Below, piece by piece: positions 44,903-53,315 of a DNA stretch of 64,000 nt. The position numbers and the translations under genes are program-made. The notes under the pieces are model-generated. The model had not been told where the DNA came from and did no database searches. It was given only the letters and a program-made list of their open reading frames with translations. Numbering within the stretch: position 1 is the first letter of the stretch; every line of letters starts with the position of its first letter. The DNA is from an uncultured Collinsella sp. GTDB taxonomy: Bacteria; Actinomycetota; Coriobacteriia; Coriobacteriales; Coriobacteriaceae. The DNA lies in contig CATXXF010000003.1 in assembly GCA_958403395.1 (NCBI GenBank), forward strand, positions 1 through 64,000, in the 5' to 3' direction.

Positions 44903-44935
44903 CCTGCCAAAAAGGGACAGGTTTATTTTGGTAGG
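44903..44935. repeat. GGGACAGG-loop hairpin between BrxD-like and helicase genes
   Basis: Arms CCTGCCAAAA (44903-44912) and TTTTGGTAGG (44926-44935) pair with one mismatch around a loop containing GGGACAGG. The same loop core occurs in the hairpin at 59072-59110. It starts at the BrxD-like stop codon and may shape the mRNA end. Confidence 0.65.
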
Positions 44936-45018
44936 TTCTATCTGGGCAAACGTTGAGGCAGTAATGCAGCAAGCCGTTGCCAGCCGCGTTGAGAGATTCG
45001 TTTTTGAGAGGAGGCCCC

Positions 45019-47463
45019 GTGAACGCCTTTGACCGCTACGCCCCGTTTATCCAAGACTTCATCTACTCCCACGATTGGGAGAGCTTGCGCTCTATCCAGG
45101 TTGCGGCGGCAGATGCCATCTTTAACACGCAGGACAATGTGCTCCTGACGGCATCCACGGCTTCCGGCAAAACCGAGGCAGCCTTTTTTCCCATCCTGAC
45201 CGAGTTTTGGGAGAACCCGCCCGCAAGCGTGGGCGCCCTCTACATTGGCCCCCTCAAGGCGCTCATCAATGACCAATTCGTCCGCCTCAACGACCTGTGC
45301 GAAGAAGCCAATATCCCTGTCTGGCACTGGCATGGCGATGTCTCGCAGTCGCACAAGGCTAAGCTCATCAAAAAACCGAGCGGCATCTTGCAGATTACGC
45401 CCGAGTCACTCGAGGCACTCCTGATCCACAAGCACATGGCAATTCCGCGTATGTTTTGCGACCTGCGCTATGTGGTCATCGACGAGGTCCACTCGCTCAT
45501 GCGTGGTGACCGCGGCGGGCAGACGCTCTGCCTTATCGAGCGTCTTTCGCGCATGGCGGGCGTGCGGCCCAGGCGCATCGGCCTTTCGGCCACCATCGGG
45601 GACCCGGAACGCACGGGCGCCTTCTTGTCGCAGGGGACGGGACGCGACTGCGTCATCCCCCGCTTTGAGGAGCCGCGCCGCGTGTGGCGTATCTCCATGG
45701 AGCACTTCTACAACTCGGGTCCCCAGGCTCAGCAGCGGGGATTCGAGGGCATGGGTCCTCAAGAGGCCGAAGTGCTTGCATGCGAGCGCATTGAGGCAGC
45801 GGCACCCGCGGCACTGCCCGTCAGCACCCAAGACATGCGCCATAGCGGACAACTCACACAGGAGGAACGCCGCCAATGTCGCGAGCAGGCACGGGGCAAG
45901 GCTGCCCCCAAGGACAGTCGCGCTTCCTCGGCCCCCGAGGGCGAAGTCGACATCCCCCGGGCCACCGAGCAGACGCTTCTCAACCCCACCGACACCGCAC
46001 CCGACAACGCCGACCCCGGCATGGGCTACATCTTTGAACATACCCGCGGCCGCAAGTGCCTGGTCTTTGCCAACTCGCGCGAGGAGGCAGAGGCCGTGTG
46101 CTCCATGTTGCGCAGCTACTGTGAAAGCCGGCACGAGCCCGACCGTTTCCTCATCCATCACGGCAATCTTTCGGCATCGTTGCGTGAGACGGCAGAAGAG
46201 CTCATGCGCGACGAGGAACAGGCACAGACAACCGTCACCACCTCTACGCTGGAGCTCGGTATCGATATCGGCCGTCTGGAGCGTGCGTTTCAGATCGATG
46301 CGCCGTTTACCGTCAGCTCCTTTTTGCAGCGAATGGGCCGCACGGGACGCCGCGACCTTCCGCCCGAGATGTGGTTTGTCATGCGCGAGGAAGAGCCCGA
46401 GCCGCGCACGATGATGCCCGAGACCATTCCGTGGAAGCTCCTGCAGGGCATCGCGCTCGTACAGCTCTATCGCGAGGAAAAGTGGGTCGAGCCGCCTGAG
46501 CTCGATCGACTTCCCTACAGTCTGCTCTATCACCAGACCATGTCGACGCTTGCCAGCACCGGCGAACTCACACCGGCAGAGCTTGCCCAGCGCGTACTCA
46601 CGCTCAGTTATTTCCATCGAGTCTCGGCCGATGACTATCGCGTGTTGCTGCGCCACCTCATCAAGATCGACCATATTCAGGTCACCGAGGGCGGTGGGCT
46701 CATTGTGGGCCTCGCGGGCGAACGCATCATTAACAACTTTAAGTTCTACGCCGTGTTCCAGGAAAACGAGGAGTTCACCGTCCGCAGCGAGTCGGCCGAG
46801 TTGGGCACAATCGTCAATCCGCCACCGCCCGGTGAGCGCATCGCCATCGCCGGACACTGCTGGATTGTCGAGGAAGTGGACTGGAAGCGCCACACCGTCT
46901 TTGCCACGCAGGTCAAGGGCCGGGTGCCGGCCTACTTTGGCGACTGCCCCGGCGACATCAATACACACGTACTCGAGCGCATGCGCAAGGCGCTCAACGA
47001 GCACGCAGTATATCCGTACCTTATGGGTAACGCACGGGCCCGCTTGGCGCAGGCTCGCCATACGGCCGAGATTTCGGGCGCGGGGACCAAGCCGCTCATC
47101 AGCCTGGGTGGCGACACCTGGGTGCTTTTCCCCTGGTTGGGCAGCTACGCCTTTCTGGCGCTCGAGCGTATGCTCAAGATTAAATGCGCCGCGGAGCTGG
47201 GCCTTCGCGGACTCGACCCATCACGCCCGTACTTTATGCAGTTTAAGATGAAGGCCGACGAGGAGACATTCTTTGAGGTGCTCGTCGCCGAGGCCGAGAA
47301 GGACTTCGACCCCATCGAGCTCGTCTATCCCGACGAGGTGCCTTATTTTGATTGCTACGACGAGTACGTTCCCGAGGAGCTCGTGCGCAAAGGCTTCGCC
47401 GAAGGCGTGCTCGACATCGAGGGCATGAAGCAGCGCGTCCTCAGCTGGCGCGACCACGCCTAA
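45019..47463 (+). CDS. Lhr-like DEAD/DEAH helicase (BrxHI-like)
   Basis: An 814-residue superfamily 2 helicase. Walker A is TASTASGKTEAAF (about 43-55), the motif II box VVIDEVHSL (about 151-159), motif III LSATIGD, and motif VI QRMGRTGRRD (about 437). The Lhr-type C-terminal extension follows. An insert rich in Gln, Ala and Pro between the helicase lobes (about 265-330) is unusual. BrxHI of type 2 BREX is an Lhr-like helicase paired with BrxD, as here. GTG 45019 has GAGAGGAGG as SD; the frame opens at 44977. It is the third gene of the operon, 116 bases after the ATPase. Confidence 0.87.
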   Translation: MNAFDRYAPFIQDFIYSHDWESLRSIQVAAADAIFNTQDNVLLTASTASGKTEAAFFPILTEFWENPPASVGALYIGPLKALINDQFVRLNDLCEEANIPVWHWHGDVSQSHKAKLIKKPSGILQITPESLEALLIHKHMAIPRMFCDLRYVVIDEVHSLMRGDRGGQTLCLIERLSRMAGVRPRRIGLSATIGDPERTGAFLSQGTGRDCVIPRFEEPRRVWRISMEHFYNSGPQAQQRGFEGMGPQEAEVLACERIEAAAPAALPVSTQDMRHSGQLTQEERRQCREQARGKAAPKDSRASSAPEGEVDIPRATEQTLLNPTDTAPDNADPGMGYIFEHTRGRKCLVFANSREEAEAVCSMLRSYCESRHEPDRFLIHHGNLSASLRETAEELMRDEEQAQTTVTTSTLELGIDIGRLERAFQIDAPFTVSSFLQRMGRTGRRDLPPEMWFVMREEEPEPRTMMPETIPWKLLQGIALVQLYREEKWVEPPELDRLPYSLLYHQTMSTLASTGELTPAELAQRVLTLSYFHRVSADDYRVLLRHLIKIDHIQVTEGGGLIVGLAGERIINNFKFYAVFQENEEFTVRSESAELGTIVNPPPPGERIAIAGHCWIVEEVDWKRHTVFATQVKGRVPAYFGDCPGDINTHVLERMRKALNEHAVYPYLMGNARARLAQARHTAEISGAGTKPLISLGGDTWVLFPWLGSYAFLALERMLKIKCAAELGLRGLDPSRPYFMQFKMKADEETFFEVLVAEAEKDFDPIELVYPDEVPYFDCYDEYVPEELVRKGFAEGVLDIEGMKQRVLSWRDHA

Positions 47464-47534
47464 GACCGGTCTTTTTTGGGACGGGGCTTGTTGAGCTACT
47501 TTGGGCATGACCATGAAGTAGCTAAAAGAGCCCC
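47464..47534. repeat. Nested inverted repeats between convergent genes
   Basis: AAGACCGGTCTT plus six T directly after the helicase stop forms a short terminator. It is followed by nested arms GGGGCTT/GAGCCCC (47483-47489 with 47528-47534) and GAGCTACTT/AAGTAGCT (47493-47501 with 47516-47523). GGGACGGGGCTT matches the arm of the repeat at 3820-3833. It probably ends transcripts of both converging genes. Confidence 0.65.
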
Positions 47535-47565
47535 ACCACAAACAGACTGGTCGCAGGGAGACGTG

Positions 47566-48441
47566 CTAGTCGTGGAGAGCAGTGCCGAGGAAGTCGGCGT
47601 CGAAGGGCACGGCTTCGGCAAAGGCATAGTCGACGTCGCTGGCGATGAGCAGGTAGTTTTCCTCGCCGCCGAACTCCGTATCGCCACATGGGACCACCCA
47701 GGCGTGGGCGAACACCTCGAGTGCCGTGGCGGCGCAGTCGCGCAGGAACGTCACATCGCTCCCCTCGTTTGCGCTCACGATATTGGCAACGTAGACACCA
47801 CCGGCATTTAGGCTGCCTCGCACTAAACGCAACGCCTCAACCGTCGCCAGCTCGCGTACGGGTTCGGCGCCGCCAAAGCAATCGCTCACGACCACGTCGT
47901 AGCGACGATGGCCCACGCTCGTCACGCCCAGATACGAGCGAGCCTCAGCGGTAATCACCCGCAGGCGATCGCCCACCGCGTGCTCCAGCCCATCCAGATA
48001 GAACCAGCGGCGCGCCAGGCGCGTAATCTCGGCATCGTACTCAATGACGTCCATGCGCAAGCTCTCGTGCGACATCAGCGCAAACTTGGGATAGGCAAAC
48101 CCACCGCCGCCCAGCATAAGCATACGGTCGATACCGTGACCGTAAACGTCGCGCATCACATCCTCGGCCTCAAACACGTCGTCAAACGCGCGATAGTACG
48201 CAAAGACCGGCTCCGCCCAACGATCGCCAACATAGCTCGCGCTTTGGTAGACGCCGCCCTGCACGAGCACACGGACCTCGTCACCGCCCTCATCGTGCAC
48301 GCGTTTCACGCGCGCCAACCCATTGCGGGTTCGCGCAACCTGCAGACAGGCAGCACGAACAGCGACAGCGGCCGCACCAAGCGCCGCGGCCCCCAGGGCA
48401 ACGCCGGCAACGACGCCGGCAGAAACACTCGGCTTGTTCAT
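47566..48441 (-). CDS. Spermidine-synthase-like methyltransferase-fold protein
   Basis: A 291-residue protein with one N-terminal membrane helix (about 8-30, Ala/Val/Gly-rich) and a class I methyltransferase-like domain of polyamine-synthase type: LMLGGGGFAYPKFAL (nucleotide-site motif I), MDVIEYDAEITRLARRWF, YDVVVSDCFGG. Stand-alone proteins of this kind lack a proven substrate; the helix makes a soluble polyamine synthase unlikely. ATG lies directly after the Elp3 stop, with SD GGAGCTC inside that gene, so the two are one operon. Confidence 0.8.
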   Translation of the reverse strand: MNKPSVSAGVVAGVALGAAALGAAAVAVRAACLQVARTRNGLARVKRVHDEGGDEVRVLVQGGVYQSASYVGDRWAEPVFAYYRAFDDVFEAEDVMRDVYGHGIDRMLMLGGGGFAYPKFALMSHESLRMDVIEYDAEITRLARRWFYLDGLEHAVGDRLRVITAEARSYLGVTSVGHRRYDVVVSDCFGGAEPVRELATVEALRLVRGSLNAGGVYVANIVSANEGSDVTFLRDCAATALEVFAHAWVVPCGDTEFGGEENYLLIASDVDYAFAEAVPFDADFLGTALHD

Positions 48442-50349
48442 TTAGAGCTCCTTTTGCAGATAGAGTCCGTGGTCGTAAAAACCCAAATGGCGATAGTACT
48501 CGCGCGTACCGATCGCGCTGATCACGTTGATGCGCGCATAACCCGCATCCCGGGCAATCTCGCACGCACGCTCTACGAGCAGACGCCCCAACCCATGGTG
48601 CTGGGCCGCCTGGCCTTGATACCCCACGCGCGCCGCCATGCCATACACGTGTACCTCGCGAATCATCGCCTCGTCCGGCATCGTCAGCAACTCGTCCGCA
48701 TGCGCGGCAACAAACGAATGGTCGGGCAGCGACAACCGCAAAAAGCCCGCGATCTTGCCCCGCGGCGTCACCCACTGCAAAAAGCACTCGTGCGTCACCG
48801 GCGTCTCGTACGCCACCTCCTCATCAAGAGATAGCTCATCCAAGTCGGCACCCGCCGTGCTGATCTCGCGATAGCGAATCTCGCGCACTGTCGCACCGTC
48901 ACCCCGAGCCGCCAAGCGGTTCTCAACGAGCTGGCGCAGGTTGGGTTTCTTGTTGCCCACCATGATGTCGTCGGAGCTAAAGTCACGGATCATACGGCTA
49001 ATACGACAGAACGCCGGCGTCACCACGATGTCGTCGGCCAATACGTCGAGCAACTCCTCCTCGGTATAGGGACGCCACTCGCCACGCTCGTAGCAGCCCA
49101 CCAAACGCGAGCCCTCGATGAGCGCACACGGATAGACCTTGGCCTCGTCGGGCATAAAGGCCCCCTCGGTCATAAAGCGCTCGTAGTCGAGCTTGTCCCC
49201 CTCGGGCGTGGCGCCCAGCAAGTTGAGCATAAAGTGCGCGTGGATCTTAAAGCCAAACAGGCGCGCAAGCGAAAACGCCCGCTCGATCTGAGCCACCGAA
49301 ATGCGACGCTCGTTGATATCGAGCAGGTGCTGGTCGAGGCTCTGGATACCCATCTGAATCTTGGTGCAACCCAGGCGGCGGATGAGCGTGAGGGCCTGCG
49401 GCGTTACGGCATCGGGGCGCGTCTCGATAACGAGCCCCACCACGCGATGCTTCGTCGTCTCGTTAATGCGCTGCTGACGCTCGAGCTCCTCCATCGTTGC
49501 CGTCTGCCACTTGGCAACCTCGCCCCACGGCGTACCGGGGCCGTACAGACGACGCACCGCGCGGTTATAGCCGCCCACGGCAGCATCCACACGCTCCTGT
49601 TCGCCAGCAATACCTGCCGCAAGCTCACACTCGTCGGTCGCAATGCCGGCAGCCCGATAGCGCTCACGGCGCTCTGCTACCACAGGCGGCAGGGCATCGG
49701 CGGGAGCGTCATCGAGCAGACGCCCCGCCTCGGCACGGCTGATGCCCGGACGGGCCAGCATGGGGTTAGCCGCCACACCGGCCACGGCATCGTCATTGAG
49801 CGCGCGGAAGAGCTCCGACATAAACCAGGTCTGATAGCCTTCCGGGTAGTCGCTCCAAGTACCGCCGAGCACGATAAGCTCGATCTTGTCGGTCGCATGC
49901 CCCATCTGCGAAAGCGCGGTCAGACGAGCGCTCACCTGCAGATACGGGTCAAAGCAATTTTGCTCCGCACGGGCGCACGCCGGCTCGGCGTGCAGATAAC
50001 TCTTGGGCATGCGCAGATCGTTGGGGCAAAACAGGCAATCGCCCGAACAGGGCCAGGGCTTGGTGATGACGGTAATGGTCGCCACGCCCGAAGCCGTGCG
50101 GCGTGGCTTCATGCGCAGCACCTGTAGCAGCTGACGCTCCAGCTCGGCATCGACATTCCATCCATCCCAACGAGCCGGATCCTCACGTTTAACCCGCTGG
50201 TAGAACGGCAGCAGACGGCGCTTGGCCAGATCGCGCTTATCGGCACCCTCACGGCGCGCCTCGGCATGTATCAGTTTGACGAGAACCTTGTCGTCTACGG
50301 TCTCGCCGCAACGCAGAGCCTCGAGTATGTTCAAGATAATCTGTTCCAT
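48442..50349 (-). CDS. Elp3 family radical SAM/GNAT tRNA-modifying enzyme
   Basis: A 635-residue Elp3: radical SAM domain plus C-terminal GNAT domain. In the known reaction Elp3 uses acetyl-CoA and SAM to form the cm5 side chain at wobble uridine of tRNA. The iron-sulfur cysteines are CSGDCLFC (C-x3-C-x2-C, about residue 102), with FCPNDLRMPKSYL after them; the rest of the core includes KIELIVLGGTWSDYP, HRVVGLVIETRPD, KIQMGIQSLD and HAHFMLNLLGATPEGD. The GNAT part ends with HHGLGRLLVERACEIA and EYYRHLGF. First gene of a two-gene operon. Bacterial single-gene Elp3 works without Elp1/2 partners. Confidence 0.9.
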   Translation of the reverse strand: MEQIILNILEALRCGETVDDKVLVKLIHAEARREGADKRDLAKRRLLPFYQRVKREDPARWDGWNVDAELERQLLQVLRMKPRRTASGVATITVITKPWPCSGDCLFCPNDLRMPKSYLHAEPACARAEQNCFDPYLQVSARLTALSQMGHATDKIELIVLGGTWSDYPEGYQTWFMSELFRALNDDAVAGVAANPMLARPGISRAEAGRLLDDAPADALPPVVAERRERYRAAGIATDECELAAGIAGEQERVDAAVGGYNRAVRRLYGPGTPWGEVAKWQTATMEELERQQRINETTKHRVVGLVIETRPDAVTPQALTLIRRLGCTKIQMGIQSLDQHLLDINERRISVAQIERAFSLARLFGFKIHAHFMLNLLGATPEGDKLDYERFMTEGAFMPDEAKVYPCALIEGSRLVGCYERGEWRPYTEEELLDVLADDIVVTPAFCRISRMIRDFSSDDIMVGNKKPNLRQLVENRLAARGDGATVREIRYREISTAGADLDELSLDEEVAYETPVTHECFLQWVTPRGKIAGFLRLSLPDHSFVAAHADELLTMPDEAMIREVHVYGMAARVGYQGQAAQHHGLGRLLVERACEIARDAGYARINVISAIGTREYYRHLGFYDHGLYLQKEL

Positions 50350-50368
50350 GACCCCATTGTAAAGGCAA

Positions 50369-50400
50369 AGGCGCCGGAACCCGTCACGGCTCCGGCGCCT
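50369..50400 (-). terminator. Terminator after the DUF4097/XRE operon
   Basis: A 13-bp stem with one mismatch (50369-50381 with 50388-50400, AGGCGCCGGA...TCCGGCGCCT) followed on the minus strand by TTTGCCTTT. It lies 45 bases beyond the DUF4097 gene and just before elp3. Confidence 0.75.
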
Positions 50401-50444
50401 CCATCAAAGAGCATGCCTATATGTACCGATCTCCGAAACCGCTG

Positions 50445-51344
50445 TCACTCCGAATCAAACGACATGTCGCCCGAACCGACCTCAAAACGATACGTGGCAG
50501 ACTTATCGCCGTTATCGAATTCAAGATCCAAAATGGTCTCGCCGTCGTAGTCAAGCGGAAGGAAATCGCTCTCGAAGTCGCCGCTTCCCAAGGTGAGGCT
50601 CGCCTTAAAGCCCGTCGAGTTCGGAACCGTCATCTCCACGTCACCCGAGCCCACACTCACGTCCATCGACTTCGCGGGGGCCTGGTAGAGCTCGAACGTC
50701 ACATCGCCCGAACCGACCTCGGCATTCAGGGTATCGGTCACGGTGCCCGTAAACTCAACGTCTCCCGAGTCCAGCGTTACATCCAGATCATGGCACGCAA
50801 TGCCCGCGACCGTCAGGTCACCCGACCCCACATTCGCCGTAATGCCCACCAGGTTATCCGCAACATCTCGCGGCAGCTCAATGGTAATTGTGCGGTCAAT
50901 CGCACGCTTATCATCGTAGTCGAACTGACTGATCTTGAGCGTAGAGCCCTTGACCTCAGCAAGGTTCCGGGTAGCCGCATCAGAAGCAGACGTTGCCTTC
51001 GCAACGCGGCCGCTTTCGATAACACGCACCGGGCCGCCAGAGACACATTTAACATCGACCGTCCCCGACGTCACGTCCAAGTCGAGCGATTGGAACGTGT
51101 CTTCGTCAAAAGTCGTGCTCGAAAGCTGCTGAGGCCGAGCGGAATAGTTACCGCTATCCAAGAGATCATCGTCGTCAAACATATCGTCAAAATCAGACAA
51201 ATTGCCAGATAGAATACCGGTCGTACGCACCATATCGGAATGAGCCAATAGCCGCGAAATGCCAAAGACAAGCCCAATGATGAGCACAAACGCTCCGATG
51301 CCAACGCCCAAGCGTACCTTGGATTCATGCGAAAGCTTCATCAT
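50445..51344 (-). CDS. DUF4097 membrane-anchored repeat protein
   Basis: A 299-residue protein with one N-terminal membrane helix (about 11-33) and an outer domain built from repeated strands, each with an SGD core: NVGSGDLTV, TLDSGDVEF, EVGSGDVTF, SVGSGDVEM, TLGSGDFES, EVGSGDMSF. Such repeats form a right-handed beta-helix-like stack in DUF4097 proteins, thought to be adhesin-like or sensors. A poly-Asp stretch follows the helix. Its start overlaps the XRE stop (ATGA), so both proteins are made together. Confidence 0.85.
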   Translation of the reverse strand: MMKLSHESKVRLGVGIGAFVLIIGLVFGISRLLAHSDMVRTTGILSGNLSDFDDMFDDDDLLDSGNYSARPQQLSSTTFDEDTFQSLDLDVTSGTVDVKCVSGGPVRVIESGRVAKATSASDAATRNLAEVKGSTLKISQFDYDDKRAIDRTITIELPRDVADNLVGITANVGSGDLTVAGIACHDLDVTLDSGDVEFTGTVTDTLNAEVGSGDVTFELYQAPAKSMDVSVGSGDVEMTVPNSTGFKASLTLGSGDFESDFLPLDYDGETILDLEFDNGDKSATYRFEVGSGDMSFDSE

Positions 51345-52057
51345 TCATCACCCTCTTTGGCAATCGGCTCAGCGGTAGTCGCGGTAGCCACGTCAGCATC
51401 AACCGAAGCGGAAACATTCTGAGCCCTAGTTGTCACCGGTGCCGGACCAACCTGAATATCCCCGCGTACCCAATCACCATCGAGCGCACGCGCCACCCAG
51501 TGATAGATGGGAATCGTAAAGAAGATCAGCGCGGCAAAGGGCCCGGCACCAAACAGGAACATCAGCAAAAAGAACAGCAGCCAGCACACGGCCCAATACG
51601 GGAACGACTGGAACGGACCCTTCACCGGAGTCGAGCCAACCGCGGTGCCACTCGTCGCCTGCGCCGTAGCGGCATTTGCGGCCTGTGCACTCCAACTTGC
51701 CGCTTGCGCCGCCTTGGCGGCGGCGTCACTCGCCTGTGTTGCCGCCTCGGTAGCGCGTGCCGCCGCCTCATGGGTACGAGCACGCTCTGCCGCCTCGGCC
51801 TCGCGCTGGCGGGCGCGGTCCTCGTTCTCAAACTCGATATCGTCCTCAATCTCATCGCTCGGATTGAGCAGCTCGTCCAGACTCACACCATAGAGCTTGG
51901 CGAGCGAGATCAGGTTCTCGGTATCGGGCGAGCTCTCCGCACGCTCCCATTTACTGACCGCCTGGCGCGACAGCCCCAGCTTTCGTGCCAGCCCTTCTTG
52001 GCTAAAGCCTTTGCTGCGGCGAAGGTCGGCGAGCCGCTGCGCAGTTTCTACATTCAT
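51341..52057 (-). CDS. XRE-family regulator with C-terminal membrane helices
   Basis: A 238-residue protein: HTH_3/XRE DNA-binding domain (about 1-65: LADLRRSKGFSQEGLARKL, LSRQAVSKWERAESSPD, SLAKLYGVSLDELL), an Ala-rich charged helical linker (about 75-140, repeats such as AAERARTHEAAARATEAATQ), then two close hydrophobic helices (about 155-195) and a polar tail. It may be a membrane-tethered one-component regulator. ATG 52057 has AGGAGG five bases ahead; the upstream open frame is spurious. Paired with the DUF4097 protein. Confidence 0.87.
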   Translation of the reverse strand: MNVETAQRLADLRRSKGFSQEGLARKLGLSRQAVSKWERAESSPDTENLISLAKLYGVSLDELLNPSDEIEDDIEFENEDRARQREAEAAERARTHEAAARATEAATQASDAAAKAAQAASWSAQAANAATAQATSGTAVGSTPVKGPFQSFPYWAVCWLLFFLLMFLFGAGPFAALIFFTIPIYHWVARALDGDWVRGDIQVGPAPVTTRAQNVSASVDADVATATTAEPIAKEGDE

Positions 52058-52324
52058 GGTTCCTCCTATGTGATGCCAGCCGTGCCGCCGGACCGTTTTT
52101 GTTCTTAAGGCGCCTTGCACAGTTAAAAATCTATCCGCCACCGCCAAAAGCATGCCACCTATTCTAGTGAGATTTTTGACAACCGGCGGTTGCGGGCACA
52201 TATGAGCTGCGGAAATGTGTCCAAACAAAGCAATGACCCGCAGTTTGGTTGTCCCCGTTGCAACGTTAACGGTAGTATGGTCGTACTGTTTATTCCGCAC
52301 CGCCAACGGAGGGAGTCCCGCGCC

Positions 52325-53197
52325 GTGAACCGCGATTTCGCCTCATCGCTCATCCAGCTCAACAACACGTTTTATCGCGAGCACTCCGCCTCCTTCTCCG
52401 ATACGCGCCAGGCCCCGTGGCCCGGCTGGGTGCGCACCATGGATATCGCGCTCGAACAGCTCGACGTCGCCACGATCGAGCATCCCGTCCGCGTCTTCGA
52501 TCTTGCCTGCGGCAATATGCGATTCGAGAACTTTGCCGCCGGCGGCGCACTTGCCGCCAAGGGCGTCGACGGCGCAAACCCCTCGGCAGATGCCAGCTGC
52601 CCGTTTGAGTTCTATGGTGTCGACTCGTGTCAAGATTTGGCTATCGATGCACATGGCCACGCCCTGCGCATTCCCAACCTGCACTTCCAGGAACTCGACG
52701 TGCTCGACGCCCTCATGAAGCTCAACCCCGCCGAGACGCCCGACGTGCTTTTCGATGCCCCGCTCGCCGACATCTCGGTCTGCTTTGGCTTTATGCACCA
52801 CGTGCCGTCGTGCGAGTACCGCGTACGCGTGCTCGACGCCTTGGTGCGCCAGACGCGCCCGGGCGGCATCATCGCCATCAGCTTTTGGGAGTTTATGAAC
52901 GACGAGCGCATGGCGCGCAAGGCCGTTCGCGCCGAAGCCCGCGCCGAGCTCACCCCGCCGTTTGAGGGTTATGATTCCGCGCAGTTTGAAGCCGGCGACC
53001 ACCTTATTGGCTGGCAAAACGACCGCCACGCCTACCGCTATTGCCATCACTTTGACGATCAGCAGATCACCGACCTGGTGCGCGGCGTCCGTACGTTCTA
53101 CAAGAGCGGCGAGGTCCCCGTGCGCGAACTTGAGCGTTTCCACGCCGACGGTCGCAGCGGCGAGCTCAACCGCTACGTGATCCTCAAGCGCCTGTAG
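52325..53197 (+). CDS. Class I SAM-dependent methyltransferase
   Basis: A 290-residue methyltransferase-fold protein with motif I VFDLACGNMRF (about 54-64), the acidic FYGVDSCQDLAIDA as motif II, and a motif IV-like FGFMHHVPS. Substrate unknown. GTG 52325 has GGAGGGAG about eight bases ahead; earlier in-frame codons fall before the promoter-like GTAGTATGGT region and are rejected. The next gene, trmB, is 118 bases on and on the same strand; a shared RNA-modification role is possible but unsupported. Confidence 0.75.
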   Translation: MNRDFASSLIQLNNTFYREHSASFSDTRQAPWPGWVRTMDIALEQLDVATIEHPVRVFDLACGNMRFENFAAGGALAAKGVDGANPSADASCPFEFYGVDSCQDLAIDAHGHALRIPNLHFQELDVLDALMKLNPAETPDVLFDAPLADISVCFGFMHHVPSCEYRVRVLDALVRQTRPGGIIAISFWEFMNDERMARKAVRAEARAELTPPFEGYDSAQFEAGDHLIGWQNDRHAYRYCHHFDDQQITDLVRGVRTFYKSGEVPVRELERFHADGRSGELNRYVILKRL

Positions 53198-53315
53198 GCA
53201 CCGACGACTCGCCGTCGAGCCGCATCGCATCTTTCGGGCAAACTATGCCCACCCTTTTTCAACCCATTGACGGAACGCGCGGCCATGCGTTTCGCATTTA
53301 TGACCAAGGAGCCTC

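Noticed and set aside
41845..47463. Complete BREX system
   Set aside because: Only BrxD-like and BrxHI-like genes are present; no PglX-type methylase, PglZ phosphatase, PglY/BrxC or PglW gene lies within the window.
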